Source: Schistocephalus solidus (lineage: Eukaryota; Platyhelminthes; Cestoda; Diphyllobothriidea; Diphyllobothriidae). From it: DNA of 64,000 nt. Location: positions 44,738 to 108,737 of the forward strand of contig WEDG01006539.1 in NCBI GenBank assembly GCA_017591395.1. Direction: 5' to 3'. The notes below the pieces were generated by a model. That model made no database searches and had not been told where the DNA came from. It saw only the letters and a list, made by a program, of their open reading frames with translations. Both the position numbers and the translations under genes were made by a program. Positions 10,690-22,055 of the stretch are shown here, piece after piece (position 1 is the first letter of the stretch; each line of letters opens with the position of its first letter).

Positions 10690-12140
10690 GAGTTGCAGAG
10701 GCTGATGGGGAGAGATGTAGTGCTCTGGTATAGCCGGCGGTGTTTTACCGTAGGTTTTCATGGGGGCGCATGTGACCTTATAGGCCCTTGCGGTGTGTGA
10801 ATGTGTGCGGACAGTTGAGTCGGGTGTGGCGGGTGTAAGTTGCGACTCCTGGCACTGGATCGCCGGTCTCTGTGCGATGGGTTCGCAAGTGGCCGATGCG
10901 TAATGTGCATGTTCAGGGACAATTAGGACAAAATGGGTTGGGAGGTGCTGAGTCTGTGGGGGCCCTGCTACTGGTAGTGGTATTCGAGCTCCCGGGAGGA
11001 ATATGGGAAGTGCTGATGGGTGCCCAAAATGTGCTGGCGTTGTGGTGGATTCCGCTTTTGTGGATGCGCACGTGACCGAGCAGGCCCATGCGATGAGTGA
11101 CTACGCGTGGGCAGTGAGGGCATTGGAGGCGATAGTCTCATTCATTCATTGTTTAGTTCATCTACATGAAGATGTGAGTCGGTTTTGAGTGTTGGATAAT
11201 TTTTCATGCCTTTCCTTTTGAGTCTTTTTTACAAATCATTCGTAATTCTCTGCTGTGTTGGTGCTCCAGGCACTAGTTCGCTAGTCTCTGTGCGATGGAT
11301 TCGCAATTGACCGACCAGTCCGATGTGTAAGGTAAATGTGCGATCGCAATGAGGACAGGTTAGTACCGAGTCCCCATCGCTGGTACTGGGGGCGGTGGTG
11401 GTGTTGGCGGTAGCAGGTGACAGGTAGTCGGAGGTGACTACTGAGGTGGTGGGAGTGGGGCAAGTGTTGTTCGTCGCCGTGATCGGCGCAGGTGTGAATA
11501 GGGGAGGATGGTGTCAGTTAGCGTGGGCGGCGGGGCATCGATGAAGTTGCTATCAGTGGTTGGGGTGGTCGACGTCGTGGGGTCTGAGGCAGGTGTGGCA
11601 GAGGTTGATGTGGTGGGATTGTTATTGCATCGAGTTCGAAGATGTCCGACCAGGCCGATTCGCGCGCGTAATGTGCATTAGCAGGGTTTGGGCATTGGTG
11701 GTGTTGATCCGCGTTGCTTGTGACTTGTGAGGTGCCCGTTTGGCCTTAGCAGCGGCCAACAAGATGGCCTCATAGATTGCTGCCCTAATCTTCAGGGATC
11801 TTCTCCATATCGGTCTATCCTGGGCGAGGTCCTCCAGGTCACCTGGTTGATTTGGAGTTGCTTCAGAGATTTCTTCAAATTGTCCTTGTAGCGTCGTTTT
11901 TGACCTCATTGTCCGCGAGCACCCGTAGCGCCACCTCCGTAGAAAAGTCGCTTTGGTAGTCGCTCGTCGTCCATTCTCACTAGGTGGCCCCTCCATCGCA
12001 GTTGCACTTGCCTCAGCATGGCTTGGTTGTTGAGGATTCTGGTCCATTCCAGGACTTCCGTGTCCTTTGGTAATTGAGTCGAACCCTCCACGATTGAGCC
12101 ATGGACCCGTTGGTTTTGTCGGTTGCGATCGGGAATATGA
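10690..12140 (-). pseudogene. LINE copy 0: decayed RT C-terminus and zinc-finger tail
   Basis: On the minus strand, 11906-12145 encodes [20 protein letters not shown], the RT C-terminal block shared with the complete copies. Beyond it come eroded zinc-finger segments, where GCGCATGTGACC and similar blocks match the finger DNA of copies 1-3. Many frameshifts are present. The element is 5'-truncated near 12140, next to a SINE. It is the most diverged LINE copy in the window. Confidence 0.7.
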
Positions 12141-12147
12141 ATCATTA

Positions 12148-12410
12148 GTGGTGTTCACCTATCTGCTTAGGGAACATGTATGCTTGGAGCTTACTTTAGA
12201 GCCCTCGCAGGCAGTCGCACGGCGATGAGTAGCATATGTTGGTGAAGTGGAACCGACAAAGACAAGGGGCCGGAATGGCCATTTCTGGCTTATTAACCGT
12301 CATCAGCCAGCCATACCCAACCCCAAGTGTTGCGGCATCCGAGACTCGAAATCGCGACCTGTTGGTTAGAAGCCCAGCGCTCTACTCACTGCACCACGAG
12401 CTCGTTGTCT
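12148..12410 (-). mobile_element. tRNA-headed SINE copy with hammerhead-like core
   Basis: The minus strand carries A-box and B-box sequence (complements of GCTCTACTCACTGCACCACG and GACTCGAAATCGCG), then the core at 12269-12312, then the 3' body. In this copy stem I is GGCTGG/CCGGCC: compared with GACTGG/CCAGTC the second pair changes from A-T to G-C on both sides, a compensatory change. Confidence 0.7.
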
Positions 12411-12424
12411 TACTGTTTTCGATC

Positions 12425-12640
12425 GGGAGTAGGCACTCACCGGTCGGTTACAGGACTCACTCGCCCCGTTGTGGCATGGGGCTAACTCTCGATCCCCGCC
12501 AGCAGCCGCACAGCGGGTTGTCTTATAGTCAGCATGCCATTACCGACAAAGACACGAGAGACTTGAATGGCCATTTATCGCTTATTAGTCGTCGTCAGCC
12601 AGCCATACCCAACTCCAGGTGGTGTCCTTACCAATTATTG
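12425..12640 (-). mobile_element. Second SINE unit in tandem
   Basis: It follows the previous SINE in the same orientation. It carries the other SINE 3' body type (CACTCACCGGTCGG and CGTTGTGGCATGGGGC), like the one in the 7.2-kb foldback. Its core is eroded (CTGACGA, TAAA). Confidence 0.6.
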
Positions 12641-12777
12641 GTGTGGTAAAACCAACTGCAGCCAAACAAGTCTCTTACCGAGTTTTATGGCACAAAACAT
12701 TATCAAAACGAAATTTTTAAAAATTAATTCGCCCTTGGCTTCTAAAGATCGCACCATTTGTCATACCTGCCTTTACC

Positions 12778-13128
12778 TGATTTTCATGAACTCAAAACCC
12801 TATTTTCCGTTCCTTTAATGGATTTATTTGAAAAAATTTTCCATTACTAATGTTCGTTTATAGTACAGCTTGCAGAAACAAGGGTTTTGTGTTGTAGCTT
12901 TCACTACCGTAGGAATTTTACTTGGATATCAAGAAACGTAGGTTTTCGTCCAATTATGGCTCGTTTTTCCTTCATTAAACAGACTTTGAATTAACTCTTC
13001 TGTAGTAAACAGCTTTCTGTGCCTCAAATCAATTAATTAAACAAAATTAACAACTTCAACTGTGTGCCATACTACTGTCTCAAATTTTGATCTCGACATT
13101 TCATGAGTTCAGCAATCTACTGTATGTG
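12778..13128. repeat. Unclassified AT-rich interspersed repeat, copy 2
   Basis: Homologous to 3563-3895 and likewise beside a SINE. It ends about 45 bp upstream of the exon at 13175. Confidence 0.55.
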
Positions 13129-13174
13129 TCCAGGCTTGCGTTTGCTGATCATGCCTTTGCTCTTTTCGTTTCAG

Positions 13175-13257
13175 TCTCCCTTCTCTAAACCAAGAGGGAC
13201 CAGGCAACCTGTCATCAAATGGCTCAACTTCGCTGCTTGTGCGCACTGATAAAAAAA
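13175..13257 (+). CDS. Exon d of the regulatory-type gene (83 nt)
   Basis: It is bounded by an excellent acceptor (CTCTTTTCGTTTCAG) and donor (GTAAGTTTT). Only one of three frames is open, encoding LPSLNQEGPGNLSSNGSTS and then LLVRTDKK. That frame is the one required by the phase-2 end of the exon ending at 5248. Its phase-1 end matches the exon starting at 15705. This double phase match with a single open frame is the strongest evidence that the exons form one gene. Confidence 0.75.
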
Positions 13258-15704
13258 GTAAGTTTTACCCTTCCTTCTCGCTTCTTGTCTCCTGTAAACT
13301 TTTTAAGTTTGCTATTTTAAACATGTCCTTAGCACTACTTGCTTGTAGAGCGGTTGTAACGCGCAGGTTTAGCTGCTGTGGTTTTTACGAGTCATTTACT
13401 GGACAACGCCTCCCGTTGAATAACGAAATAAACACGCCTTTTAACACTAGAGTTGACCAACGATAAGCAGCGGGTCTGATAAAAAAATTGATTCACAGCA
13501 AACGCTTCAGATTGTAGTATGTAACCTGACGTGCCAATGAATGCGAAACTCATCAAGAAAGGAAGTTAAAAATAACCTTGTGCAAAAGTCGGAACGCCTA
13601 TCGGGCTGGACAAGAGGAGGCTTTTCCGTAAGTGCATCAGACTGCAGTAACTGCGTGTCACTCTGTAGGGTCAGTCAGCAGAAGGACTGCTTGACGGGAG
13701 GGGTCTTCGGGCTACGTTTTTGACTAGCTGAAGAATTGCGAGTCAGGTTGGGTCTTTATGACCCTGTTGCGCACCCAAGGTCCAAGTTTCCCTCCGCGAA
13801 AGCCTAGGGCGTTCTGCGAGGACCAGGTCGTGTGTAGTACGCGTTTGGCTTTGTCAGTCACTGCGTCCGAGCTCACTTCCGGTCTTCATGGCTCTGTCTT
13901 GTCACTGAATGCAGGTATTAGAGGGAAAATAGAGTGCGCTAGGTTCTTTGCCGGCCTGTCTCATTATAAATTATTTCTCTCACCGACTGCCTGTGGGGCA
14001 CACCGTGGACGATGCTTAATTACTGGCTGCGAAGCCGTCCAGCCACCTGTACCACTCAGAATCCGCGAGAGGGCCTCACAGCGCACAGCTTTTTGTAGAC
14101 GCCCGCGTTCATATAAACTCGACTTTCTACAAATAAGGTGATTTTCTCATGACTAGGATCATCCGAAGTACAGCTTACGGTAGAACTTAGATCTTCAACA
14201 ATTCATGCATAATTCGAAAATGCCAGTGTTTTTCCGTGTTCCCAAGTATCAAAAGTACTTGCTGCGTGCGTTTTATTTTCGTTACCCTATAAAGACATCC
14301 TCCGACGTTCAGAGAACGGATGGACTCCGTCGTATTGTCAGGTGTACTCCCGCCAGCAAATGTCATTAATGTCGCACACTTCGGTGCTTCTGCTTCAGGT
14401 ACATTCCGAAATGGATGACGCTTGCAGGTGCATTCACATAGGCTGGTGAGTGCATTTGACAATATGAAGGAGTCAAAACCTCTGTCGTATTACAAAAGTC
14501 GGAGGATGTCTTTATAGGAGGTTATGAAAGCACAATGCGCATGGTGTACTTGGAACAAGGGAAAACGCAGGCTGTTTCAAATTATGCATTAAGTGCTGAA
14601 AGTTCTACGATAAGCTGTACTTCGAATAAGCTTCGCCGGAAAGAACTGGCCTCAGCTGTAGAAAGTCAGATTTTTTCCCCAATTCTGATTAGCACAGGTG
14701 GCTGGAAGGGTTCTCAGCCAGTATGCTATCGTGTATAAAGCGAATCCGGGGTATGCCCTATGCTAGGCTTCCCTTGGGTGTTATCTACTAAAAGAGCATC
14801 AGACAAACGTCTACCAGGAACTGCATTAAGGGATCGTGCTTTCATATATTCATGAACGAAAATGAATCAGGAAACTAGTAAAAGACGAAGCAGAGATTGT
14901 AGTTTTGTAATTTTTGGTTCATGCTGCCATGGTTTCATTTTAGCACAACTTTTATGTTTTAATATTTTGGCACGTTACTTTAACAGCCATTAGAGACGGG
15001 AGCACCTGTTCATCAGTTATATTTCTAACTTGCTAGCATTACCATACTGAATTTGCAAGTGATAGTGTTCTATATCCCACTATATATACTACCAGTTCGG
15101 GTTCGTTTTATCCAGTCACTCGACCCATATTCCACGTCAAGAGTGTTTCAAAACCACATAATATTTACTATTTGTCCGGGGGCATGCTACCATTGGCAGA
15201 GCTTCAGCAGTCATCGATTTTTGGACCTGCGGTCAGTTAATAGCCCTCCCTTGAATAGCACTTCGCAGTATGGTGTTGGACCTACGTGGCTGCATCTCAC
15301 TGCTCTAATTGCTTTTGTGGGAAACGCCTTATTCTAAATACTGTTACCTTCAGAACCCAGTTGTTACTCGCATGTTAATTTGCAAATCGCTCTTACGACG
15401 ACTATTACCTGTGTTTGATTCGACTTGATTAAGCCTCATTCACACAGATAAGCGACCAGTATGTATGTGGCACGCGTGAATTGGGTCTTATACTTGATCA
15501 GTCACTATGCCAGCTTCTATCTGCAACCGTCTTGTCCTGGTCTCGGCATTAAGCACGATTGATGTGGAAAACAGGACGCTCCTTAAGCCTACAACTCGTG
15601 CAAGTCATTATAACCCCCTTGGTTACTTTTTGTCCTGGTCTAGTACGGCCGACGAACTTTTGTGATTCCTATCCACTCTCCTTGTTCTCTCTGCCTTTGC
15701 CTAG
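13258..15704. other. Intron, no recognised elements
   Basis: About 2.4 kb without a repeat family, tRNA or coding segment that I can support. It begins GTAAGT and ends in a long pyrimidine tract before CTAG. Confidence 0.55.
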
Positions 15705-16510
15705 TTCCCGTTGGCCGCGTACAGCCGATGAAAAAGGAAGAAAGTTCGATTGCAACCGACGCCAGCGCCGCCGAGGCCCGATCGGTGCTGGTGACAGACT
15801 GTGAGGCAGCAGCAGCCGCGGCCGCCGCCGCAGCCGCAGCTATGCTAAATCGTTGTCACACGATGCTTACACCACACAGCATGCAAGCCGCTGCCTCGTC
15901 TGATAAACGGTCTAACATGAACTTCCGATGTCCGTACGCACTTCAGCAGGCCACTGCTGCTGCCGCCGCAGTTGCAGCGGCCGCGGCCGCTTCTCACCAC
16001 CATCGCCACCACCAACAACAACAGCAAACAAGCTGCATTAACCAGGGTCATCCGCCACCGTCTGTTAGTGTCACCCAGAATCTAACCGCGGCTGCGGCGG
16101 CTGCAGCGGCTTATCGGAACTTTCTCATTTTGCAACAACAGTTCCAACATCAAGTGAACATGTCGGGTGGCGCCGCCGCGGCCGCCAGCGAAGCCGCCTG
16201 GCGTGCTTCTCAATTCTTTGGCACTCATATGCCACCACCCACAGCAGGAGTGGCCGGTAATCCGGTAGACATGGCGGCTTCCTGTCACTCAGGGGAGCGC
16301 AGTCCAGGGCCATTGGCAGCCGCCTACCCTTCGCCGTACGCTGCCGACAACCGACTGCTGGTGCCTCCGCAGCACCATCGTCCTCACCCTAGCGACTCAG
16401 GTCTGGCTTACTTCTCTGGCCTCAAGGCCGAGCGCAGCGCCTCGATTGAGCGCGTGCATGCTGTTCGACTCGCTGCGGCTGCCCGCCTCATGGGTGGCGG
16501 GCACTTCTGA
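15705..16510 (+). CDS. Terminal coding exon of the Ala/His/Gln-rich regulatory-type gene
   Basis: It starts after the tract TTGTTCTCTCTGCCTTTGCC-TAG and runs to TGA at 16508-16510, about 268 codons. It contains several poly-Ala runs (the longest about 12), a His/Gln block (SHHHRHHQQQQQ) and a Pro/His-rich stretch. It ends in SGLKAERSASIERVHAVRL and then AAAARLMGGGHF. Poly-Ala, His and Gln runs are common in animal homeodomain, T-box and other transcription factors. The C-terminal SIERVHAVRLAAAARL faintly recalls the OAR motif that closes some paired-class homeoproteins, but identity is too low to call. The DNA-binding domain must lie upstream of the window, if there is one. Confidence 0.75.
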
Positions 16511-17600
16511 GTCTGTTGGGCCTAGTTTGCCCCTCACCCCCCCCCCCTCACCTCAAGTGTTCTTTCCATACGAGTTTCCTGCCGGGGGCGCTGACGTCAT
16601 TGACCCTGCTTAGTGCGTTAATTTCTAGCAGACCGTCAGATTCCGTTCTACACACATACAAGATTGTTTAAATTGTGTTTACATTCCCATTCTAATGGCA
16701 CGCTAAACATCCTGCGCCCCAGCCTCCCCCACTGTCCTCACTAACTACGCGTTGTCACCTCAGCAAATTCGTTGCCTTATGTACTCTCACGTGCATTATC
16801 TCTATATCTACCACTTTGCGTGTATACTCAGGCTGAACACTCCTTGTACTTACTCCTCCCACCCCTCACGCAAGCGCACACTTACGCTTTTTTGTCCGTC
16901 ATGGGGCGACCTCGCACTTCGCGTTGCACCACCTCATCCCTGCCCCACTGCATAAAGGATTTGTACATAGTACTTTTTGACTACCTGTGCGTATGTTCTT
17001 CACTGTGCTGGGTCCACAAGGCAGTCCCACTCGCAGTTGGTGTAATATCTTGTGTTCATTATCTACTGTTGCCATGTCCTAAACATGCGCGCTCACGCAG
17101 GCACCACCATGTATGCTTTCTTTCCGTTGTTTGCTCGTCCCCTGCGCAGTGACTCTTAGAGCAGATTTACGAAACTGTGCTAAGAGCCTCGTCGCGCGGG
17201 CCCGTTTACCTCACCACCCGCGTTCCTCCCCTCTCCATCTGTCCAGTTCATTGTGTGCGTGGGCATTTCCATTTCCAAAGGCTCGTTTTGCGAGCGCTCA
17301 CTCGCTCGAGCACCGTCGCCTGTGAACCTCAACCCCCCCCCTCATATGCACAGACACATCGGCTAACGTCGATGCGCTAGCGCGCGCACACATTTACGTT
17401 CTGCATTCCTACCCTTCCATTGGGCCCGTTTCCTTATCTCAAAACCGCACCCGCGAGACTGGCCGTCACTCTTGCAGTTCGTTCTCTTCCCATGTAATAC
17501 GGCTTCATCTAAAATCCTTTGACAGCACCTTGTTGCCTGTCATTGTTCGAGCTTTCATTAAGGGATCGCCTTTCAAATAAAGTTTTTTTCCTTTGACAAA
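16511..17600 (+). other. 3' UTR of the regulatory-type gene
   Basis: About 1.07 kb of C/T-rich, ORF-poor sequence runs from the stop codon to the poly(A) signal. No other exon-like structure is seen. Confidence 0.55.
17576..17581 (+). terminator. AATAAA poly(A) signal
   Basis: A canonical AATAAA followed by a T-rich stretch (GTTTTTTTCC), the usual downstream element. It is the first good signal after the stop codon at 16510. Confidence 0.6.
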
Positions 17601-17865
17601 AGAATATAATTGTCTGCTATTGAAAACGCTTGAGGATGTGCATGTTGACTTTGCCCATTGGTGGGTGGTCGCCTAACCTAGACGTGTACTATCACTGGGA
17701 GGATTTAGCTTGCCTGGAAACACAATTTAGATGGTTTTGCACCTATATCAGCAAGTGCTCTTATTTTCCCTACAACAGGCCACACAGTAGACGCGCTGGA
17801 ACAACACGGGGTTAGGCCAGGGCTTGACAGGTTTTAAACCCATGAAAATGCCACACACATGGTGA

Positions 17866-17993
17866 TTGTGGGCCCAGGTGGGAGGTGGAGTGAGTGCGTT
17901 AGGTGGGGTGCAGTTCACTGTCTCTGTTCCCGCCCCGCCATGGCGCGCATACGGTGGACGTCGTCGGAAACGACGGGCGAATTGTCGAGCGCT
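17866..17993 (+). mobile_element. LINE 3'-end fragment, plus orientation
   Basis: CATACGGTGGACGTCGTCGG and ACGGGCGAATTGTCG match the extreme 3' end of the LINE family, which is otherwise on the minus strand. It is diverged and has no coding part. Confidence 0.55.
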
Positions 17994-18544
17994 TTTGTTC
18001 CCGAGCGGACGGTGTCGTTGTTGAACTAGACGAAAATAGAGGTCAAATTGATTCCTTCTATTCGTTATTCGGGCTGACTTGAGCTTGCCCGAGCCCTCTA
18101 CTATTGCTAGAAATGCGTGCGGTGGGCTCTGGACGCAGAAAGCAGCCACACAGCTCGGTCTCTATCAGTCGGTTGAAGGGTTTGAACAGACTGCTGCTGT
18201 ATGGTAGAGGCTAGAACGAGTGAAACTGTTACCGAGTTATCCTTCCTCATAGTAATTCAGTGCATTTTTTATTATTATAATTCAACCGACGAGGTCGTCT
18301 CAGTCATGACTTGCCCGTGAGCTTGTTTATTGTGAAGCAAGTCCGCCGCATCTGACCCTCCACAAATCACGTTACCATGGCAACAAATTCAGACCGACTG
18401 GAGGTGGGCGCAGTGGTTGAAAGCTGAGTAACCTGTCACACACAAACTCTGTATGCCAGGTGACCTCGGAGCTCGCACTACTAAGAGAAGCTAACTCGCC
18501 CGTCACACCGCAGTGGTTTGTCTGATGCACATTAAACCATCAAA

Positions 18545-18600
18545 TGCTAGAAACCGGGGCTTGGAGGGTTACCAACTGACGGGGTAGCTGTTTGGCTGCA
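18545..18600 (+). mobile_element. LINE tail fragment
   Basis: GGCTTGGAGGGTTACCAACT-GACGGG matches the tail module (GGCTTGGAAGGTTGCCAACT) in sense orientation. Confidence 0.45.
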
Positions 18601-19048
18601 AATTTCTCTTCGTTTGAGCTTTGCGGTGCCGAGCCATAGGCTAGTTGAGACCGCATCGTTGAAGCCCGGTGCGTGTAAGTTTAGGGGGTCAGGTCGAGTG
18701 GGGGTCCCGCGGATGGTCTGGTCAGCTTTGTCAGTCGCCATGCGCGCACCTGTCTCCGGTCGTGTTTATCATGCCATCGGGAGGCCGTGAGTGCGGAGAG
18801 AGTGAAGTGGTGGCAGATGAAGTGCAAAGCCGGCCTCATCAAGTCGCCACTGCGTCCGCCTAATGGCACAATATTAGACGTCACCTGCGAAGGTCAAAGT
18901 GCCAAACACTGTTAGAATGCATGAAAGAGCCCTTGGCCGGAGTACGGGGCTTGTCAAACTTTTCCTGATTATTCCAACTGGCGTCCTCCCTCGTGGGCAT
19001 CCCATTGAATCCTTTAATAGGCTGTTCCACGTCCAATCGGTTGGGGTC

Positions 19049-19320
19049 GTTTATGTGGTCCCCCGCAGGACGGAGTAATAGGAAGGCCTCCATAGAACAG
19101 GTGGCCTTGTGCTAAAGGGTGCCTGATCCCCTGTCCTAACAGTAATGCAAATCTTACCCATTATCTTAACCCTGACACTAAAGTTAATTTTAACTTTATA
19201 TTACCTCGAACTCTAAGCTCAACATCAATCCTAACCTTAACCCTAACCCCAAATCCTGCGGAATTTAGGGCATAGCCACAGGGTGTTTCTGTTCCCCTAT
19301 CCTGCTGGGGGACACATAAG
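19049..19320. repeat. Telomere-like (CCTAA)n repeat flanked by inverted ends
   Basis: The centre (about 19130-19255) is a degenerate array of TTAACCCTAAC-type words. Left flank 19049-19082 (TTATGTGGTCCCCCGCAGGA) and right flank 19292-19320 are near reverse complements, with about 20 of 22 positions matching after one-base gaps. It could be a short non-autonomous element that carries telomere-like sequence. Confidence 0.45.
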
Positions 19321-19935
19321 CTACCTCTGCCGTCCATCCCATTGTTTTAAAATTGTTGACCAAAATTGGGTCCCGAAGATGGGATATTAAATCTGATGGG
19401 AACAAGGCACAAGACTTTAGACGAACGGTTCATGTCACGCCAGTCACTGGGCCAGGTCTCACGTACAGTCGCTTTGTCTCAGATTTGTCGCTGGCACATG
19501 GCGAGAAAGGAACTCATGGTGACGCAACGCGCTAAAAGTTGTGTCGTGGAAAGTTACCAACTGAAGTAGTAAGTCCATCCTCTCTTGGACCGGATATCAG
19601 ACTGAAATTACGTCTTATTGTGACCTTCATAGCGGCTCTCGCAGGTGACAGTTTCGAGCCGTTGAGACTTGTGTTATTTGGGGTGAGTTGCCGGCACTCA
19701 TGTGGCACGCGTAGCCTTAAGTATTTTTCCGGGTTGCCACTTGTGCGTGTACGCAGTTACAGTAATGCTGTGCGCTTGCCTTACATTGAACCACTGCGTC
19801 TATAGCAAGATCACCCCCTTTTATGTTAAATTCTGGTTATTGTGCTTAAGGGGCCAGGTCATGCCCGTGGCACGCGCAGATGAGTTCTTTACCTGTATCA
19901 GCCTCTGCGCCATTTCCGCAGCGTCCTTGAAGTGG

Positions 19936-20185
19936 GAATTGAGAGTAAGCTTGAGGGCCCAGCGCATTTTTCTCACTACAAACCATCTGACGCGTCGGAA
20001 GCTATCATGGTGCGCTCAAAGCCGTGGTTTGACTTGGTCATGACACCGGACCCGTGTGGGCGAGGAGAAAGAGTGTGGTAGATGCAGCGCAAGTCTACTA
20101 CCGCTATAGTCTAATCCACGTGCAAGTTGCCGTTCCTGCGCGAGATAGTGGTCTTCGTCGAAACGGACGGTCGAACTGTCTTAGG
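19936..20185 (+). mobile_element. LINE 3' tail fragment, plus orientation
   Basis: It matches the sense LINE tail, including CAGCGCATTTTTCTCACTAC, AAGCCGTGG, GTAGATGCAGCGCAAG, and the end CGTCGAAACGGACGGTCGAA. There are internal deletions relative to the other copies. Confidence 0.6.
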
Positions 20186-20189
20186 GCCA

Positions 20190-21190
20190 GAGGAAAGTAG
20201 GCATTGTGCTGTTTTCCCTCACTACAGTACACTGTTCTCCTCCGAACAGGAGGGTTTTACCAGTCGTCCCTTGTGGCAGGCTAACCACTGTTAGGCAGCG
20301 ACACTCAACTACAGGTGAACCGATAAGCTTCACTTGTTTGAAGCCTGTTGTAGGTCACTTGTACCTTGATTGCATGAGCATCTTCTTCTTCACTCTTCCA
20401 ACGACTTCAGGGAAGACGAGTCTATCCATTAGAAGCCTCCCGCTGCATATAACTACAAGGACGGAATACGGTCAAGTGGTTCTTTTTGCCCGAAAGAGAC
20501 AAGATTAAGCCCAAATAAGCTGGATAGTAAACTTCTTAACTTCCCCATGCACCGACTCTGCTCAGGGTGTGTGTGTGTGAGAGCGAGAGAGAGAGAGAGC
20601 ACGGGAGAAAAATAGAGGATGAGAGGAAGAATGCATGCATCTAAAAATAGTCAAATAAGGGATTTAGGTGTGTGGTAGGAACCTAAATGACGGATATAAT
20701 AAAGAAGTTTACAAATTTTGGTAAAAACTAGTATCCATATGAAGGGGAGAATGGAAGACTGGATGTCAGAGTAACGCCAAGTTACCGGAAGGAGGATGTC
20801 TAAGGATTCAGGACTAGGCGATAAACACATTTGACAGATTTCCCACGGTTGAGTTGAAGACCATTTTCTGATGATTATGCTGAGACATGGTCCGAGGCGT
20901 CCTTTCAGTCATTTTATCACTTTACTACATCTGCAAAAACTAAGGAAGCGGAAAGGGGATGAAAGTCTTCCAAGTCTTCCACGAAAGTAAATTCCCGGGC
21001 CTTTTGATTACGACTGAGTTCCGCGAATCGACTTAACCAGTTAGGCGACTGTATACCGTCTCCCAATTAACTTGTTTATGCAGAGGGTACTAGAGGCGTG
21101 CCGGTAGTTGTATCTGGAAGGCTTCCTCATGGCATATATCCATACATCCATCTTCTTAATACTCTATCGTATCCGTCAATCTCTTCCTTA
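20190..21190. other. No feature recognised
   Basis: Apart from a short GT/GA tract at 20569-20600, I see no coding segment or repeat family. Confidence 0.5.
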
Positions 21191-21192
21191 GA

Positions 21193-21304
21193 AGAGGATT
21201 TTGGCAGATTTGAATAATTCGATCGACCCACTTGTGAAAAACCTGGCGCTCTCGGTGGGTTAAGTGGGTCAAACGAATTATTCAACTCTGCCAAATTCCT
21301 CTAC
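21193..21304. repeat. Inverted repeat, arms of about 41 bp (SINE-B tail type)
   Basis: The arms near 21193-21233 and 21264-21304 are reverse complements with a few mismatches (TTTGAATAATTCGATCG against CGAATTATTCAACTC). The inner loop carries CACTTGTGAAAAACC, the complement of the sequence following the tRNA-like head at 21557. Confidence 0.6.
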
Positions 21305-21473
21305 TAATTAATTGTGCCTGGTAGTCATCTGGCAGATTCTAGATTGATTGCTTAAGAAATCCTGCTTGGGCAGTCATTTTACTGTATTAGAATTTGCGGA
21401 TTCCATACGTTGCAGTAGGCTGTGCGGGTAACTTTACCCAAGTGTGCTTAAACTCACGGCTCTCGGTTTGGGC

Positions 21474-21580
21474 CTCGTAGCTCAGTTGGTTAGAGCTTTG
21501 GCTGTACTAAAGCCTTCCCCTTGCTGTTTTGGGTTCGAATCCCACCGAGGTCGCCGAGTTTTTCACAAGTGGGTCAAGCA
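21474..21580 (+). mobile_element. tRNA-like pseudogene heading a second SINE family (SINE-B)
   Basis: GGCCTCG and CGAGGTC can form the acceptor stem. The A box TAGCTCAGTTGG with GAGC forms a D-arm and the B box GGTTCGAATCC is perfect. The anticodon arm pairs poorly and the loop does not have tRNA form, so a working tRNA gene is unlikely. The following GCCGAGTTTTTCACAAGTGG recurs in the inverted repeat just upstream, so this is a SINE unit. Confidence 0.55.
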
Positions 21581-22019
21581 AAATCTCATCCTTCCTTCCA
21601 GTGGGTTACCACACTGGTGACCTCTTTTGACCACACTTTTGTATGTATGCCATGTTATAGGTCTCCTCCTACTCCATCCCCGCCCCTTTACCTCCGACGT
21701 CTTGCATATGCGCGGATGTTCAAGCCTGCTGGCGGTCAGTTACTTCATTTTTAAAATGTCTGTTTGCCGCGAAGCTGCCGATCATGGTGATTCGACCCTG
21801 CCGCTGTCGTGGGGTGCGTAGCCTGTCATCCGCTCAGCAGACGTGTGGTTGAGTCGCATGCTATCGGTCCAGTTCGTATCCGGGTCACATAAGGCTAGGC
21901 TTGCTAGCTCGAAATGCGGCTTATCATAGGGGTGGGCGAGGCCAAAGGCCGCGGGCGGCATGACGCATCTGCGTGTCAGCCATATTTTGTTTCATGCCGC
22001 GCGAGTGCGGACCTATTGT

Positions 22020-22020
<1 letters not shown>

Positions 22021-22052
<32 letters not shown>
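22021..22052. repeat. (CT)n microsatellite
   Basis: About 32 bp of CT, then CCCT/CCTT repeats. Confidence 0.9.

Positions 22053-22055
<3 letters not shown>

Noticed and set aside
19200..19255. True chromosome end or telomere fusion
   Set aside because: The CCTAA words are degenerate and short, with similar flanks at several sites. This fits a dispersed repeat.
21474..21556. Functional tRNA gene
   Set aside because: Acceptor and T arms are plausible, but the anticodon arm pairs badly and the loop is wrong. The sequence is joined to a SINE tail.
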